A stretch of DNA of 64,000 bases from Holacanthus passer. Taxonomy: Eukaryota; Chordata; Actinopteri; Pomacanthidae. Location of the stretch: assembly GCA_025331565.1 (NCBI GenBank), contig JAFREQ010000034.1:4650001-4714000 (forward strand), read 5' to 3'. Below are positions 25,267-38,000 of this stretch, one piece after another. The stretch's first letter is position 1. Every line of letters starts with the position of its first letter. Position numbers and translations under genes: made by a program. A model generated the notes under the pieces. The model saw nothing but the letters and a program-made list of their open reading frames with translations. It did no database searches and was not told the DNA's origin.

Positions 25267-28039
25267 TTCCTTACACAGTATTTTTTCCCTGCCCTCATCA
25301 GGTGCCAAATAAAGTGCATTTGCCATGTGTTGTGCACATGTTGGTGACGGTGATCTGCCCCAGCGAAGGAGAGCTTTAACAAACTTTTGGAGTAAGAGTT
25401 GAGGTATCATGTATTGCGCTTGCATAATCAAAAACATGTTTACTGACTACACTACAAAGCACCCTGAGCGAAATAAAAATGTTTTATTTAACTGAAGCGA
25501 GCAATCTCAATGGAGTGACAATGTTTGAGCAATTTGGTGATAATGCAGTGACAGGCGTTTGGCACGTCGCTGGAACACAGTGGCCAGAAAGAGAGCAAAG
25601 AGCAACAACCGAGCAATAAACAACAGATGGCAGCTCACACTTCCAAGAACAGCAAAGAAGTATTTATGGATGAAGCCTTAGAAAACAGGCGACATACTGC
25701 AGTAACAATCAGGGCATTTTAAAATCAATCCAGCGCAATTGTTAATCAAATTTAAAGGCACAATCCGAACAATAGTGATTGCGTCCAAAACAACAACAAG
25801 ACAAGTGGGAATGAAAGAGCTTTGTTTTTGGAACCAGATGTAACGTTAGATTTGAAGTGGCTCGACTGAGCAAAGTAGCACGTCGAGTTAAATTAATGTG
25901 GATTACGGTTCACTCGTGGCCAGGGTGCACAACAGTCAAAGGCTGTATATTATATCTGCAAAAACCCTAGACGCCATTATTATGTAGGTGTTTGACACAA
26001 AGCATATAATAAGGCAGCTTACCAAGGCTACATTCACCGAAGTTCGGTCAAGTGATTCATACAATCTGTGGCACGATCTGACTGGTGATATAACAGTGGA
26101 GAGAAGCGTGAACTATGATCTAATGTTGAGAAACAGAGGAAGTTGTATACTATTTTTGTCAGATCTGTTGAACTGCAAGTTGTGAGGAGCTTTTGCAAAC
26201 GCCAGAGAATTCTGATTTTAAGCTTTTTTTAAGACTAGTATCTGAAGCTGGTGGAATCGCACAGAAGACAAAGTAATCTTTGTCCGATTGCTGATGAAAA
26301 TAGAAGAAGAAAATACTTGCACAAAGGCTTTTATCGAAAAAAAATTGCCTCATTTTCACTGAGACTATGTCATTTGTTTTCACACAACACATGCACAGTC
26401 AGCTTCTGAGCATGACCACAGTTTGGTCATTTCTCCCTCGCCCACTCCTGTGCTTTTTTGTCCGGCACCCAAACCACAAGCTCTGAAGGAGAAGCGATGA
26501 AGAAATATACACCTATTATGGGTCATTAGGAACCTAATTTTCTTCATAAAGTGGGTTTCCTTGCAGCACCACCGGAGTGCCAAGTGTAGCCCTTCTCTGA
26601 TTTTGGTTTCAGAGGGTTGAAGGTGTTAAGTCTCCCTCTGCCTCTGCTGTGTTAAGGCAGGGTTACATAGCACATCGCATCTTGGTTAGAGGCAGCACAC
26701 TGCAACTCTGTACTGTACTCGCCCGACAGGCACCCTGCTGAGCACACTCTCTCTCACTCTCCCACACACACATAACTACTGTACACATGCACGCAAGGCA
26801 GAGGCAAACAAACACGGCATCCACACGCCGACGCTGTTGACTCATGCTAATACGGGCCGCTGGAGCTCGGCGGTGTTAAGGTGAGGGAAACTCTCTCACC
26901 CTTGACTGGCCTCTCGGAAAACGTGGGCACGGCTTCAAATTCAGGGACAAACACTGGCTCACAGAGAGATCGGCGGCGAGAAATAACTAGCTTTCGTTCA
27001 TAAACACTATCTGACGGGCAGCTCATTGTCTTTTGAGGGCAAGCTGTGATGATTAACTCTCAATCGCGGTCGGGCAGTCTGGCTTTGAATGGAGAGCATT
27101 CATTCATGTTCTGTGGCTGGCATGCATTAATATGGTTTTTGCATCTTTTTCCAAAAAAGAAAGGCGTGAAAAATGAACAGTGTAGTCTCCTGAATATCGG
27201 TGTAGACAGCAAAAACTACAGCAGAAAAACAAATTTCAGAATGAAACCTAAACTGCAACCACACCCTATTTTAAACTTTTAACATTGGTTGAGTAAGAGC
27301 TGGATGCAAGTTACATTCAAAGCCTCAAAATGCTGCTGACATTCAAGAGACGTCAGCACTGAACCACACGACAGCACACTGCTCATGCATTTGTCCGACT
27401 GTATTTGTGGTCACTCGTGGTCATTTTTATCCATATGCTGCAGCTCACAGTTCACAAACACAGACAGTCAGAACTGGCCTGTAATCAATGTGTCACGTCG
27501 CTTTTATCTCCTATAAATATACAAGCAGGAATCTGTCTCGGTCGTTAAGACTGGTCTGGGAGATGACATTGTCAGAGGGATTAAAGGAAAAGGAAGAGAC
27601 AAATATAAAGAGACGAGATAAAGGGAGTCAGAAAGTAAAGGACATCTGGCTAATGAGAAAGCAATGCATGGGAAGACGGACGACTCTTCCACCTGTTTCC
27701 CTAACAAGCGTTTAATAATCCAGAGCCGAGAAGCAGAACACACAAACTCCTCGAAAGCCTGGTTCCAGTGGTGTGGCTTTCCATCTCTGTGGGGCAGCGC
27801 AGCCGGGAAAGCTGGGAGTCGTTTTGTGGGAAGAGTAACCCACATGGGCCCAGTTTGTGCTGGTCCCTCAACCCCTTTATTTAGACCAACCCACGAGGAT
27901 CCTTTACTCTTATAAATAGACAGGCAGTAACTTGTGTACCACAGCCTATTTTAACATATGTTAGTGACACATATGTGACTGGGAGATGAGTGTCCCTCCA
28001 TTAATGAAAGCTTGGCACGGGAAGTTTACTTCTGCTGCT

Positions 28040-28440
28040 ACTGGGAAGAGTCAGAGTAACTTTACTCAATTATAATTATAAGATATTTGCAATTTACTTG
28101 TGTATTTCCATTTTAAATTATATTATGAAAATCCTCTGCCACCTTTCAGAGGTCAAAATTGTACTTTTTTCTGTACAACATTTATTTAACAGTTTATTAT
28201 TGGTATTTATTTTACTTACCAAACACTTTACTTAGAAAAATCAGTCTATAAATTATGAGAAATAGTTAGAGATTAAAAGAAAAAAAAGCCAATAAAGTAG
28301 TTAAAAGGGCAGCTCCACCTTAAAACTCTCACGAAAGAAGCTTACTTTTGGCATTAAAGTGCATTTTGCATATAATAATTAACTTGTAGTGGAGTATTTT
28401 TGCATTGTCTTATGTTGAGTTCAATAAGTTAAGGAAAAGT
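28040..28440. repeat. Internal and 3' part of the same CAGTGGTGGA-family repeat
   Basis: Contains the family blocks CTTGTGTATTTCCATTTTAA, TTTCAGAGGTCAAAATTGTA, AAAGTAGTTAAAAGGGCAGC and ACTTGTAGTGGAGTATTTTT in the expected order. The terminal CCACTG is lost. Confidence 0.5.
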
Positions 28441-29564
28441 GAAAGTATATTTGAAACTTTTTTTCTCCTTATACGTTAATGATTTGACTGTTAGTCGATC
28501 GGTTCTTTAACCGACCTTTAATTCGTTGTTCTGTGAAGTAAATTTTAACTTGTGTAAAATTAAGAATGGCTCACTTTCTCATTATCACGTCCACTTGCTG
28601 CCATGTACTTGCAATGAATTACGGCCACTGTCGTCCACTGCGATTTCAGCGCTGGATTCTTATGTTTAACTACACAAACAGGAAACGCCAGGCGTATAAT
28701 TCCAACATTGTGCATCATAACAGCCGAAAGAAAACAAAATGTGCTTGTTCCTGATGTTTTTTCCCTCAATGTTTTGTATGTTTAAGCTCACTGAGCTGCC
28801 ATCAGTGAGTGCAGGCTCCAGCCAAGCGTGGCCTTGAAGATCCAGCCTCTCTTTAATTTAGCAATGCGGCCTAGGCTTTGCTAGCTAGTGGTCAGCGGTT
28901 CGCTTCAGCCCTCCAGAAACACCTCATTAGAACAGAGCGGCTAATTATAGACGTGCCGACACCGAGCTGAGCTGCTTCAGCCACGATGCAACAACAACAA
29001 CCTGTTAGGAAACATGGGAGAAAGAGAGAGAAAAGCTGTTAAGGTCACCTTCAAAGTCAAGGGCTGACGTTCAAAGACGCTTGGACAAAGATGGAGGATG
29101 ATGGCTTCTAAATTTGTGGTCGGCTGCCTTTAAGAATTTTTTGGAGAGACTACGAAGACATGGTTAAAAAGGACAAAGAAAATTAAAAATAAACACTGGC
29201 TGATGGAAATAGACAGTACTGTTTACTGATAATCCCCAAAGTCTGTGATCTCTATATTACAAGTCTTTCTTCTTTGACTACATTTTCAGACTGTTTTCAT
29301 CTATGTGTTCCCTAAAGCAAGTTTCATGAATCAACATAAACAAGGGCTCCGTTTTTTTCTCTCAGACAGTGAAACAACAGCCATTTACACCGAGAGATTA
29401 TATAAATCTGTCAAACATGTCTTGCCGTCATAATTTACAGTAAGTTTTACTAGACTGCAATCAGTGCACGTAGTGTTCATACTAAATGAAGTTGTACTAT
29501 AGAAGTGTAAGACACAAATATAGAATGTGCACAACGTGGTGATACTTGCTCACACTTCGGTCGG

Positions 29565-29568
<4 letters not shown>

Positions 29569-29600
<32 letters not shown>
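29569..29600. repeat. (CT)n microsatellite
   Basis: About fifteen CT units. Confidence 0.95.
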
Positions 29601-29601
<1 letters not shown>

Positions 29602-29809
29602 AAATGAAACATGCACAAACAGTGACACATGCACATGAATGGGCACGCGAATGGGTGGAGGAAGATCCAGGAGAGCTCAGAGAGACAGTGGTTTTGAAAT
29701 CCTGCGGTTGAGTATGTAATGGAACTGCATGTAGTGATTAGAGATGCAAACGTTCCAGCTGGCAATGCCGCGCAGCCGACGCACCCAGTGGCATGGCTGT
29801 CTGCGTCTG

Positions 29810-29816
<7 letters not shown>

Positions 29817-29858
<42 letters not shown>
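29817..29858. repeat. (GT)n microsatellite
   Basis: The longest dinucleotide run in the window, about 20 GT units. Confidence 0.95.
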
Positions 29859-29859
<1 letters not shown>

Positions 29860-32800
29860 GTACACGTCCACTGCAGTGCGCAGGACGACACAGAGGCTGC
29901 ATCTGTTCGTTCAGAGTTTGCTGTCCAGGAAAGAATTTAAGTGGTAGTGTTTTTTTTTTCTGGGTTTTTTTTGCAAGACTTGCAGGAGATGAAACAGGAG
30001 GAGGAGAAGAAAAGAATACAGCGTGGTGAGAGCAGAGATACACAGCAGGAAGATGTAGAGGGAGACAGTGGCGAAGGAACAGATGGGAATGGAAAAAGGG
30101 AAGGAGACGGAGGGGAGAGAAGAGGGAGGCTGGGTGAATGGCGGAGAGAGTGCGGCCATTCTCGGGGTGAGAACTTGTGGCGTTGCATTAGAGCAGCTTT
30201 TGGGAGATTGATGGACGGATTTACAGGACGGGCAGGTCCAAGTGGCACAAATTCAGGCCAGACTGGTGCAGCAGGAAGGTGCTGCTGGGCCAAGAGGCAG
30301 GCAAGTTGTTCTGGGCCAGACCAGTGGAAACACTACACAACCAGGATCTGGGCCAGTGGACCAGGCCAGACAACTGATGGCTTTTCAAGGTGTGTAGCAG
30401 GACTGTGTGTTTAAGAATCACCTACATACTATAGAGTTAGCCATTTAACCTGAAGCTGGGTTTATCTGAGGTCCTTACATAACCTTTGACCTCTTGTTAA
30501 AGTTGGAAGAGATACTAGTGCATTATGGTGGGCTGCATTCCTCAACCTTTCCGGTTGGTTGCAGAGGAACTAAGGTGAAGCCTTTAAATTTCAGTCGCCC
30601 ACTCTCTCTTTCAAACGCTCACGTCAAACACAACCATCACTCTGCTACCATGTAATTAACACCCCTAACCACGCCTGCTGACTCCTCTGCTGAACCAATC
30701 CCCTGCCGAGAATAAGGACTCAACCTCAGTCTTGACCATGGACAGGAAAAAGAACAAGTTCTTGGAAGTCGGGCGCTTGTTTGTGTGTCTTTGGATAAAG
30801 TCTTTGTTAACTTTGGACTGTGTTGCCCTCACTCAAGATGTTTCTACAAAACATCTGGTAAAATGTGGTTTCTCCGATAGACCAGAACATTTGTACAGGG
30901 TTACGGTTGCAGCTCAGAACTGCAGTGCTACAGTACGTCTTGGCTGCGGCTTCAGCAATTGAAGGATCTGGGGAGGGGAAAACATATGGATATTGAAAAA
31001 AAAAGGATATTGAAGAGTTTATAAGTGTGACAGGTGATGGCAGGATGTGGATTTTAGCACTAACCCTCACTTTTTTTTTTGGGCGGGTACGATGTGCCGA
31101 TGTGCTGTCTTCACATGAGAGACAGGTGTTGAGGGAGAAGTGTGTGAGCGTAAAAGAAAAGAAAGACAGAGAGAAAGAAGCGGTGGGAGACAAAGGTGGG
31201 TTTCAGGGAGGGAGAGCACATTTTGAGACAGAGGTGCGAGATTTGGCCGAGGTTTGCTTTCCACGGGGGACGACCACATTCCATCGGAACATTTCAAAAA
31301 TGCTTTTCAGGCCGTCCTCAAAGCGTCCGCCCCCCTTCTTTTGCCATCAGTGCATTAATCTGTCTCAGCGCAGACAAGATGAAATTTCTTTATCCTCTAA
31401 GGATAGTTACTGTCCACCTGCTGCAAGCAAGCACCGGAAAAGCCTCTACTGATGAAAGCATTAAAGGGTGGACTCATTATATTTTGTTTTTTTGAAGTTT
31501 TTATATCTTTCTGTAGTATCCTTATGTAGTCAAGTCTGAAAAGTTAAGCATCACAAACCCTCCTAAAAACCTTTCCCCACACGACCTGACGTAGTTTCTG
31601 CATTAAGACATTGCTACATATAAACCTGAGTTTGAGGGAGGGGAGGGCAACAGCTCTGTAACCTACGTCACTGCTTTTTGGAAATGGACAAGTGGGAGTT
31701 TCTATTTGAAAAACCTGGACGCAGACGGAGTCGCTCTGTAAGACGTTTTGCGATATGGAATGCTGTGCAAAGTGCCATGGGGATTTAAAAGAGTTTTCTC
31801 AATCGTAAAGTTTGTAAAAGAGCAGGAAAAAGTCATTAATCTATATCAGATTTGACTGTACAGGCTCTTTAAAGTGGAGATTATGGATTGCATTGTGGAA
31901 TATTAGCAGCAGAGTACACAGCAGACTCACATCCAAACCCTGTCTCTCAGCAAGTGGTAAGATTATAATAATAACTAGAAGTCAGATGTATCCATCTTAA
32001 AAGGTGAAAGTTTTGAAGTAACTGATGCAACAGCCTGAAGTCGGCAGGTACTACTTCAGGCTGTTGTCTCCGTCAGAGTTATGACTTTCTGAGTGACAGG
32101 CAGAAATAAAGACCTGTTGCATAAGGCTTTGTTTGGACAGGGGGTTGGGAGGGGTTAGCCGACATCTTCCTAGCTTTCTTCTTTATTTAGCTTGGCCTTC
32201 AGATATGTGGAGTGGCTGTGTAAAAACTGTCTTTCTCTAAACAAAAATAAATGCATTCTTTCAAGCCTGTGTGAAGAGGTTTTCTTGTAAAATCCCTGAA
32301 GTTGGAGGGTAAAGCACAGTCGAGGTCTCAGACTAAACTAAGGAAAATGTTGCAGCGCAGCGAAATAAAAATGGAATGTATAAAGTCATTTCTCGCAGCA
32401 GTTGCGTATTATCAATGAAACAATTCAATCTTTTATGTGAGCTGAGCAGCAGCTGAGAGAGCATGAATGTGAGTGTTTGTGTGTGTTTTCCCACTCTTCC
32501 AGTATTCCTGACTGCATGGAAACATAGTTTTATCACTATGTAATGGACTTTTACTTAATCTGAGTCCAGTTATGTTTCATTAGAGACTAACTAGTGAGCT
32601 TTTAACTGTGTGTACTGTATTTGCATGAGTCGCACACAAATACATGGAAGCAAAATCGCACAAATTAACGTGGGCTTTCAATTTACAGGTCTGCAGCTTT
32701 TGGAGTCAGCAGGTCTGTGCAGAACAGATGAAAGACCCCCATAATCATAAAAGCTGAAGGCTATAGAAAATGATAATCTGTGCTTTAATATCGTTTCACA

Positions 32801-33317
32801 AAAAGGCAACCTCTGATGTCCTTTGAGAAACCCACACCTCACGTTGCCCCCAGGCCTCAGTCGTGGTGTCTGGCGAAACAACATTTAGCAACGGTTGGAA
32901 TTATCTGTGCAACCTGTTGGCTTCTACGACTGAAGAGCTTTAATGAATAAATATTGCAGAACAGCTTATTCACTGACTGCATCTATACAAGTTACAACAA
33001 ATGCACAATCAATGGTAATGCAATCATGTCACTGGGACATTTCTGGACTGGGTGAAAAAGGATTGCTGGACAACACATAACAAGGTCTAATGGACAGTGC
33101 AGTCAATAGATTGTGGTCATCTTGGCTCACAGCAGCAACTGTGTGAAAGCCGACTCAAACATTGATCAATTTTCATTTTTGGGGGGAGTGCAAGCGCTAT
33201 AAAAACATTGGCATATTTTCAACTTTAAAGTTGATATGGCACACTTGCCTATTATCAGACACGGACCATTAATTTAGAGTCATGTTTCTAGTCACTTGGT
33301 GAATAGACGACCAATTT

Positions 33318-33668
33318 TCACACTTCTTTTAGCCTTGTTTGGGTCTCCACCACCTCCTGAGGGTAATATCTTGCTCCAGTGTTCATCGGATAGTCCCTAA
33401 CGTTGTATGGCTGCCTACTGCGTCTTAAAAAGATGCCGATGAGAGTGATGAGAGTGAACCAAATCGGTAAAGCTGTGGGCCAGAAAACCAGAACAGTGAC
33501 TTCAAAGACGTTCGATGCTCTGTAGAACTGAGTTGAACTGCACAACCCGGCGATACCAATTCTGTGCGGGTTCCTTTTCACATGAATATAGACATGTGAT
33601 CCATCGTTACTATAAAAATAAATATTCATTGTGGTTGCTTTAAAGAGTTCTGATATCCTCTGATACAT
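33318..33668 (-). CDS. Unrecognised 116-residue membrane-protein-like ORF inside ust intron 1
   Basis: A minus-strand frame open from ATG 33668 to TGA 33320-33318, with third-base choice that looks coding. The N-terminal 60 residues are polar with Tyr/His-rich strands (FYSNDGSHVYIHVKRNP). Then comes one hydrophobic segment, VTVLVFWPTALPIWFTLITL plus IGIFL, followed by RRSR and a 30-residue Tyr-containing tail (RYYPQEV). That is the layout of a single-pass membrane protein or of the last exon of a multi-pass one. An in-frame stop lies just upstream, with a pyrimidine-rich tract and AG at 33686-33687, so this may be a terminal exon entered in phase 1. I do not recognise the family. The FWPT motif only faintly recalls the last helix of BK-channel beta subunits. 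It could also be a retrocopy fragment. Confidence 0.4.
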   Translation of the reverse strand: MYQRISELFKATTMNIYFYSNDGSHVYIHVKRNPHRIGIAGLCSSTQFYRASNVFEVTVLVFWPTALPIWFTLITLIGIFLRRSRQPYNVRDYPMNTGARYYPQEVVETQTRLKEV

Positions 33669-34819
33669 AAAATTTTGCAAATAGCCTCACTTTCGAGAAA
33701 ACAGCAACAAAAACTGGTTTTCTCATTGGACTAAGTTGAACCTAGGCTATATAAAACTTTAAAGCACAAGGCAACACAATTCCCCTAACCAGCACATGGT
33801 GGTTTTAACAACATGGGCTGGGCATTGCCACTCTATCTGCCCTGCTGTATATTTAAGGCTGCTATTTTAAACCTCTATATATTTTTTCATTTCCATAAAG
33901 CCAGGCTAACAGACAGAGCTGCGGTGAACTCACTCAGAATAAAGATAGGCAGAGTTCCTTGAACAAGGTATGTCACTGACCACCGGGCAACATATTTCCT
34001 CTTAACAAGTCCCATAACGGCCAATTACTTGGCTTTGGGCAACATGTTTGCCCCCCCGGACCCTGAGGAGAAAGTCAGGATCCAGTTGTTGAATCAAATT
34101 GGAAAATAATTGCTTGACTTCAGTGACCACACAAACCTGCTGTTTGATGACAAACGTATATGTGGCTGATGAATGGAAACGAGGGCTCGACATGTTGGGT
34201 GTTCTGTGGCAATAAACAGAGGAATGCGGAGTGCTTCAACACTTGCCAAAGTAAGCAAAGAAACTTCCTAAATAGGCTAACAACACCAGGGCACTGAGAT
34301 ATGAGGAAGGGCAGAGCTGATCCAAAAATCAACAGCACTCACAAAGCAAACTGCAATTACTCCCTTTCTAATTCTGTCATGAAAGGACCTGGATTAAGAT
34401 TAGAGGTCTCGTCCCTCTGGATGAACAGGCTGGCACAGCGGGCCGTTCGGCTTACATGTTGTAAGCGCACACCTAATTTTCTCACAGGGCCTCTATTTAT
34501 CTTGGCACCCATCTCTTAAATTATGGGATATAGGCAGTTGTCTTCTTACAAGCGCCAGCCAGAGTACCACCCAGCGGCTGTGGGCCCTGAGCCACCCACC
34601 CATTCACGCGCCGCCACAAGAGTGAACATAAAAGTCGCCACAACCAGTGATCATCAGTGTCTTGGCAGCCCCTTAAAAACAGAAGAGTTCCTAAAACACC
34701 CCCTCCTGAGCTGACGTATAAGGTTGTCTTGGCTAGGGAGTAAAAAAAGATAGACTCAAGCTCAGGGCTGTGTGCAGCATAACTCACTTTTACATCATAA
34801 AGTTGGGCTATAAAAGCTT

Positions 34820-35075
34820 TTAAAGGAATAGTTCGCCATTTTGGGAAATATACTTTTTGCTTGCCAAAACTTAAGGAGATTGATATCGCACTCATGTCTT
34901 TGCATTTAATGGATAATTTGGAAAAGACACTTATTTGCTTTTGGAGGAGTTAAGATAAGAAGACCAGTGCAAAAAAAATATTTTACATTTTACAGAGGTT
35001 TATGTGTGAGAGTCAGGTAGATTAGTTTAGCAAAAAGAAACATCTGGTCTGACTCTACAGTTAAAAATACGGCAA
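34820..35075. mobile_element. Second, decayed copy of the TTAA foldback repeat
   Basis: It begins TTAAAGGAATAGTTCGCCAT after a TTAA and continues with TTTTGGGAAATATAC and ACTCATGTCTTTGCATTTAA. This is the same order as in the copy at 21666. The far end is not clear, so the right boundary is approximate. Confidence 0.5.
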
Positions 35076-38000
35076 CAAGTACATTCAAATATTAAACAAG
35101 AAGTAGGTTCACACAATTGAGAATACATTTGCAAAAGAAATGCACATTCATATTGAGAATGCAACTATTTCATCAGGCAGTTTTTTTTGGCAGGTAAACA
35201 AATGAGATACAAATACAACAGTGTACAATAACTAGAGCTGGCCAATTGATTGGATTTTATTTGGCTTCCAACAAATATGGAGACAAGATAATCAAGATAA
35301 AATGATGCTCTCATTTTGTTCTGTGACAAATCCAGCTATTAAAAAGTTGTTTTTTTTAAAGTTCAATAAATGTGTGATGTTTCAAAAGTCAATGAGTTCT
35401 CTTGTTAAATAATCGTGATCTCAATGTTGACCAAGATAATCCTGATTATGATTTTTGAGCAACCTGAACAGAAAAACAACTCAAATTTTTTAAATGTTAT
35501 TTAAAAGTGAATGATGTGTGGTGTATTTAACTGAACACCTCCCACGTTATGTAGAACATGAGCCTCTATGGCCACTATGTATATCTCTTTGATCAATCCA
35601 TTGCAGTCATGTGCTAAAAGCAGAGGCAACATACATACTCAGCACTCGAGTCAAGTCACAAACCATTGCCCACAAACTTATCTGGGATTTCTCTTGGGTC
35701 ATAACCATCATTGCTCAGCAAGCCTTGAACAGCAGTTGCAGTTTAACAGCGTTGGCGCGTTGGTAATTTTTTTTCCATCTGCTCTCTTTTTCGTGTGGTG
35801 AAAACAAATGCTCTAATGGAGGATAATTAGCCTGTGTTGTTTTAGTGTTTGCCCGTCTCTCTGGAGAGGCCAGTAGCAGCCTCTCAGCCATGGCGATGCT
35901 AATTGGTAATGCTAATTGCTTCTATTATGTAATCACGGGGGTCAAGATGATGCTATTTTTCTAACGATTTCATACTGGAACAACCCAGATTAAAAAAAAG
36001 AATGAATCATTTATCATAACTAATAAAAAGAAAATGTGCAAATCCAATCGCCGAACCGAGTGCTTATGACAATCATAAAATATTAATCTAATTTCTTTGC
36101 TTTTGTTTTGTTCTGAATCCTCCAATTAAAAATCAAAGCTCCGCGACTCTTTCTATGGTTTCCATTAAAGCAAAACCTATTATCCCTTTATTGACCCCTA
36201 AACCCAATTAACAAGCTGGCATGCACGTTAGAAAGCAGGTAAATAAACAGAGCGCGGCTGGCCTCCGCTCAGCAGGGAGGGCAGCTTGTTTTACCAACCC
36301 ACAGGGAATTACAAGCCGTCTGATTGTTTTGGCATTTGGGCTGGATGTGACGCTGGTTCGGAGTTGTTTTGGGGTCTGTCGGAGGTAGTGCTTAGCTTTC
36401 CTTGACACTTCCTCGAGGACAAACATACTGTAGGTGGAGGGAAGAGGAAGTAGGTCAAGTCGTCCGGCCTCCACCTCCTAATGAACCGTGTCGGCTGGAG
36501 GTGTCGGATGGATGAAAATATTATTCCATCTTCAGCCTCTAAACATGAGATTATATGGAGCAGCCACCTTTAGTATTAAACATAAATATGTGTTTGTGCT
36601 TAGGTTCTGCTCAAAATGAAAAGGAGTAAAGGAATAAATGGGCAGTGTAAGTATTTTTCCACATGACCAGCTTCACCCCTGAGTCAGACTGGTACGCACC
36701 TGGCAACCCTGTTAATCATCAATGAATGACAGCTGATTCTGGCCTGATTCCCATTTTACGTGACACTTTGCTAGACTGCGTGGACTCTGTCACTTCGGTC
36801 CAATTAAGAGTCAGTGCACTAAATTTGTCAGTTTGAAGAACAGAATATGACTGGATGAAATACAGACCTTGTTTTTTAATATCCTTTCACAGGAAGCGGG
36901 GCGTACTGGTGTGAATGGAGTGGCGAGTTTGCTCCAAAAGTCACACTTACATGTCTGGCTCGCTCAACAAAGCTCTTTTGCATATGTGAGGTTTGTGTGT
37001 CAGCTTCCTCACTACACTATATGTGTCTGTGCGCACAAATATTAAACACGTACATGCGACTAAATGTGCTTGTGTTTCAATCACATTTAAGCAAATGAGG
37101 GCAACAGGTCAGGCTCGAAGTAAATGGAACAGGCTTGTGATGTAAAGGTCTGTGGTTCAAAAGGCTGAGCAAACACAGACAAAGTGAATGAGCAGCATTC
37201 TCTCATGATTAATATTGTGATTTTGCCCTTAAGCAAGGCATTTAACCCCAGGACTGTGCAGATACATGTTTATAAGGATATCAAAAAGATGATAGACTGC
37301 AGTCATGTGAGATATTGTAGATCATTTTCTCTTGCTTAAAGTGAACTTACTCTCTCTGTGTTGGGACTACAATCAACCTCTGTATATCTACGCTGATTTC
37401 AAAAGAAGCTGGCAGTTACCGGATGTTACCTGGCAGCAACATCTGTCGGGTGATCCCATCGGGTGGACCGCTCTACATGCAAATAAACACGTACATCTTT
37501 TCCATTTGCAAAGATGTTATACTGACTCTTCGGCTCATACGGGAAATCAGGAAGTGTGTTTGCCACTTTGCCTGTTGATGTGGCTTCTTCTCATTGTTTA
37601 ATGCTGCATGAGTACGTATGTCCATTTACACAGAGGACGTCAGTTGACCGGTCCTTCAGTGAGGCTCAGACACATCCATGTACACACAGCTAAGAGAGTA
37701 TGGCTATACCAAATCACCTCCACATGTGGTCAAAGTGATTGGATGTCAATGCATCCTCAATGGGTCTTGCATCCTGTTCACTACTCATCAGATCACCCAA
37801 GACCCATGTTAATGCCAGATGTATTCTAATTAGCAAAGTGCAACACTCACTGTATGATTATATCATCTGTATGTTTGTGTCAGGTACAACAGTAGTGAAT
37901 AATTCTGTGTTTGGATTGTCCACATCAAGCTGGAGGTTTGCACGTCCCTTCTTGGCCTTCTCAAAGCAGGCAACCTTTCACTTTCCCTTTCCGCATCGCT

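Noticed and set aside
24625..25437. Overlapping 194- and 214-codon ORFs on opposite strands
   Set aside because: Both run through (GT)n/(CA)n microsatellites, giving Cys-Val or His-Thr repeats; typical artefacts.
29941..30414. 157-codon plus-strand ORF
   Set aside because: Glu/Gly/Arg-rich frame produced by a purine tract; other frames there are open as well.
37141..37180. tRNA-like ggttcaaaagg segment
   Set aside because: No matching acceptor or D arm could be built around it; not a tRNA.
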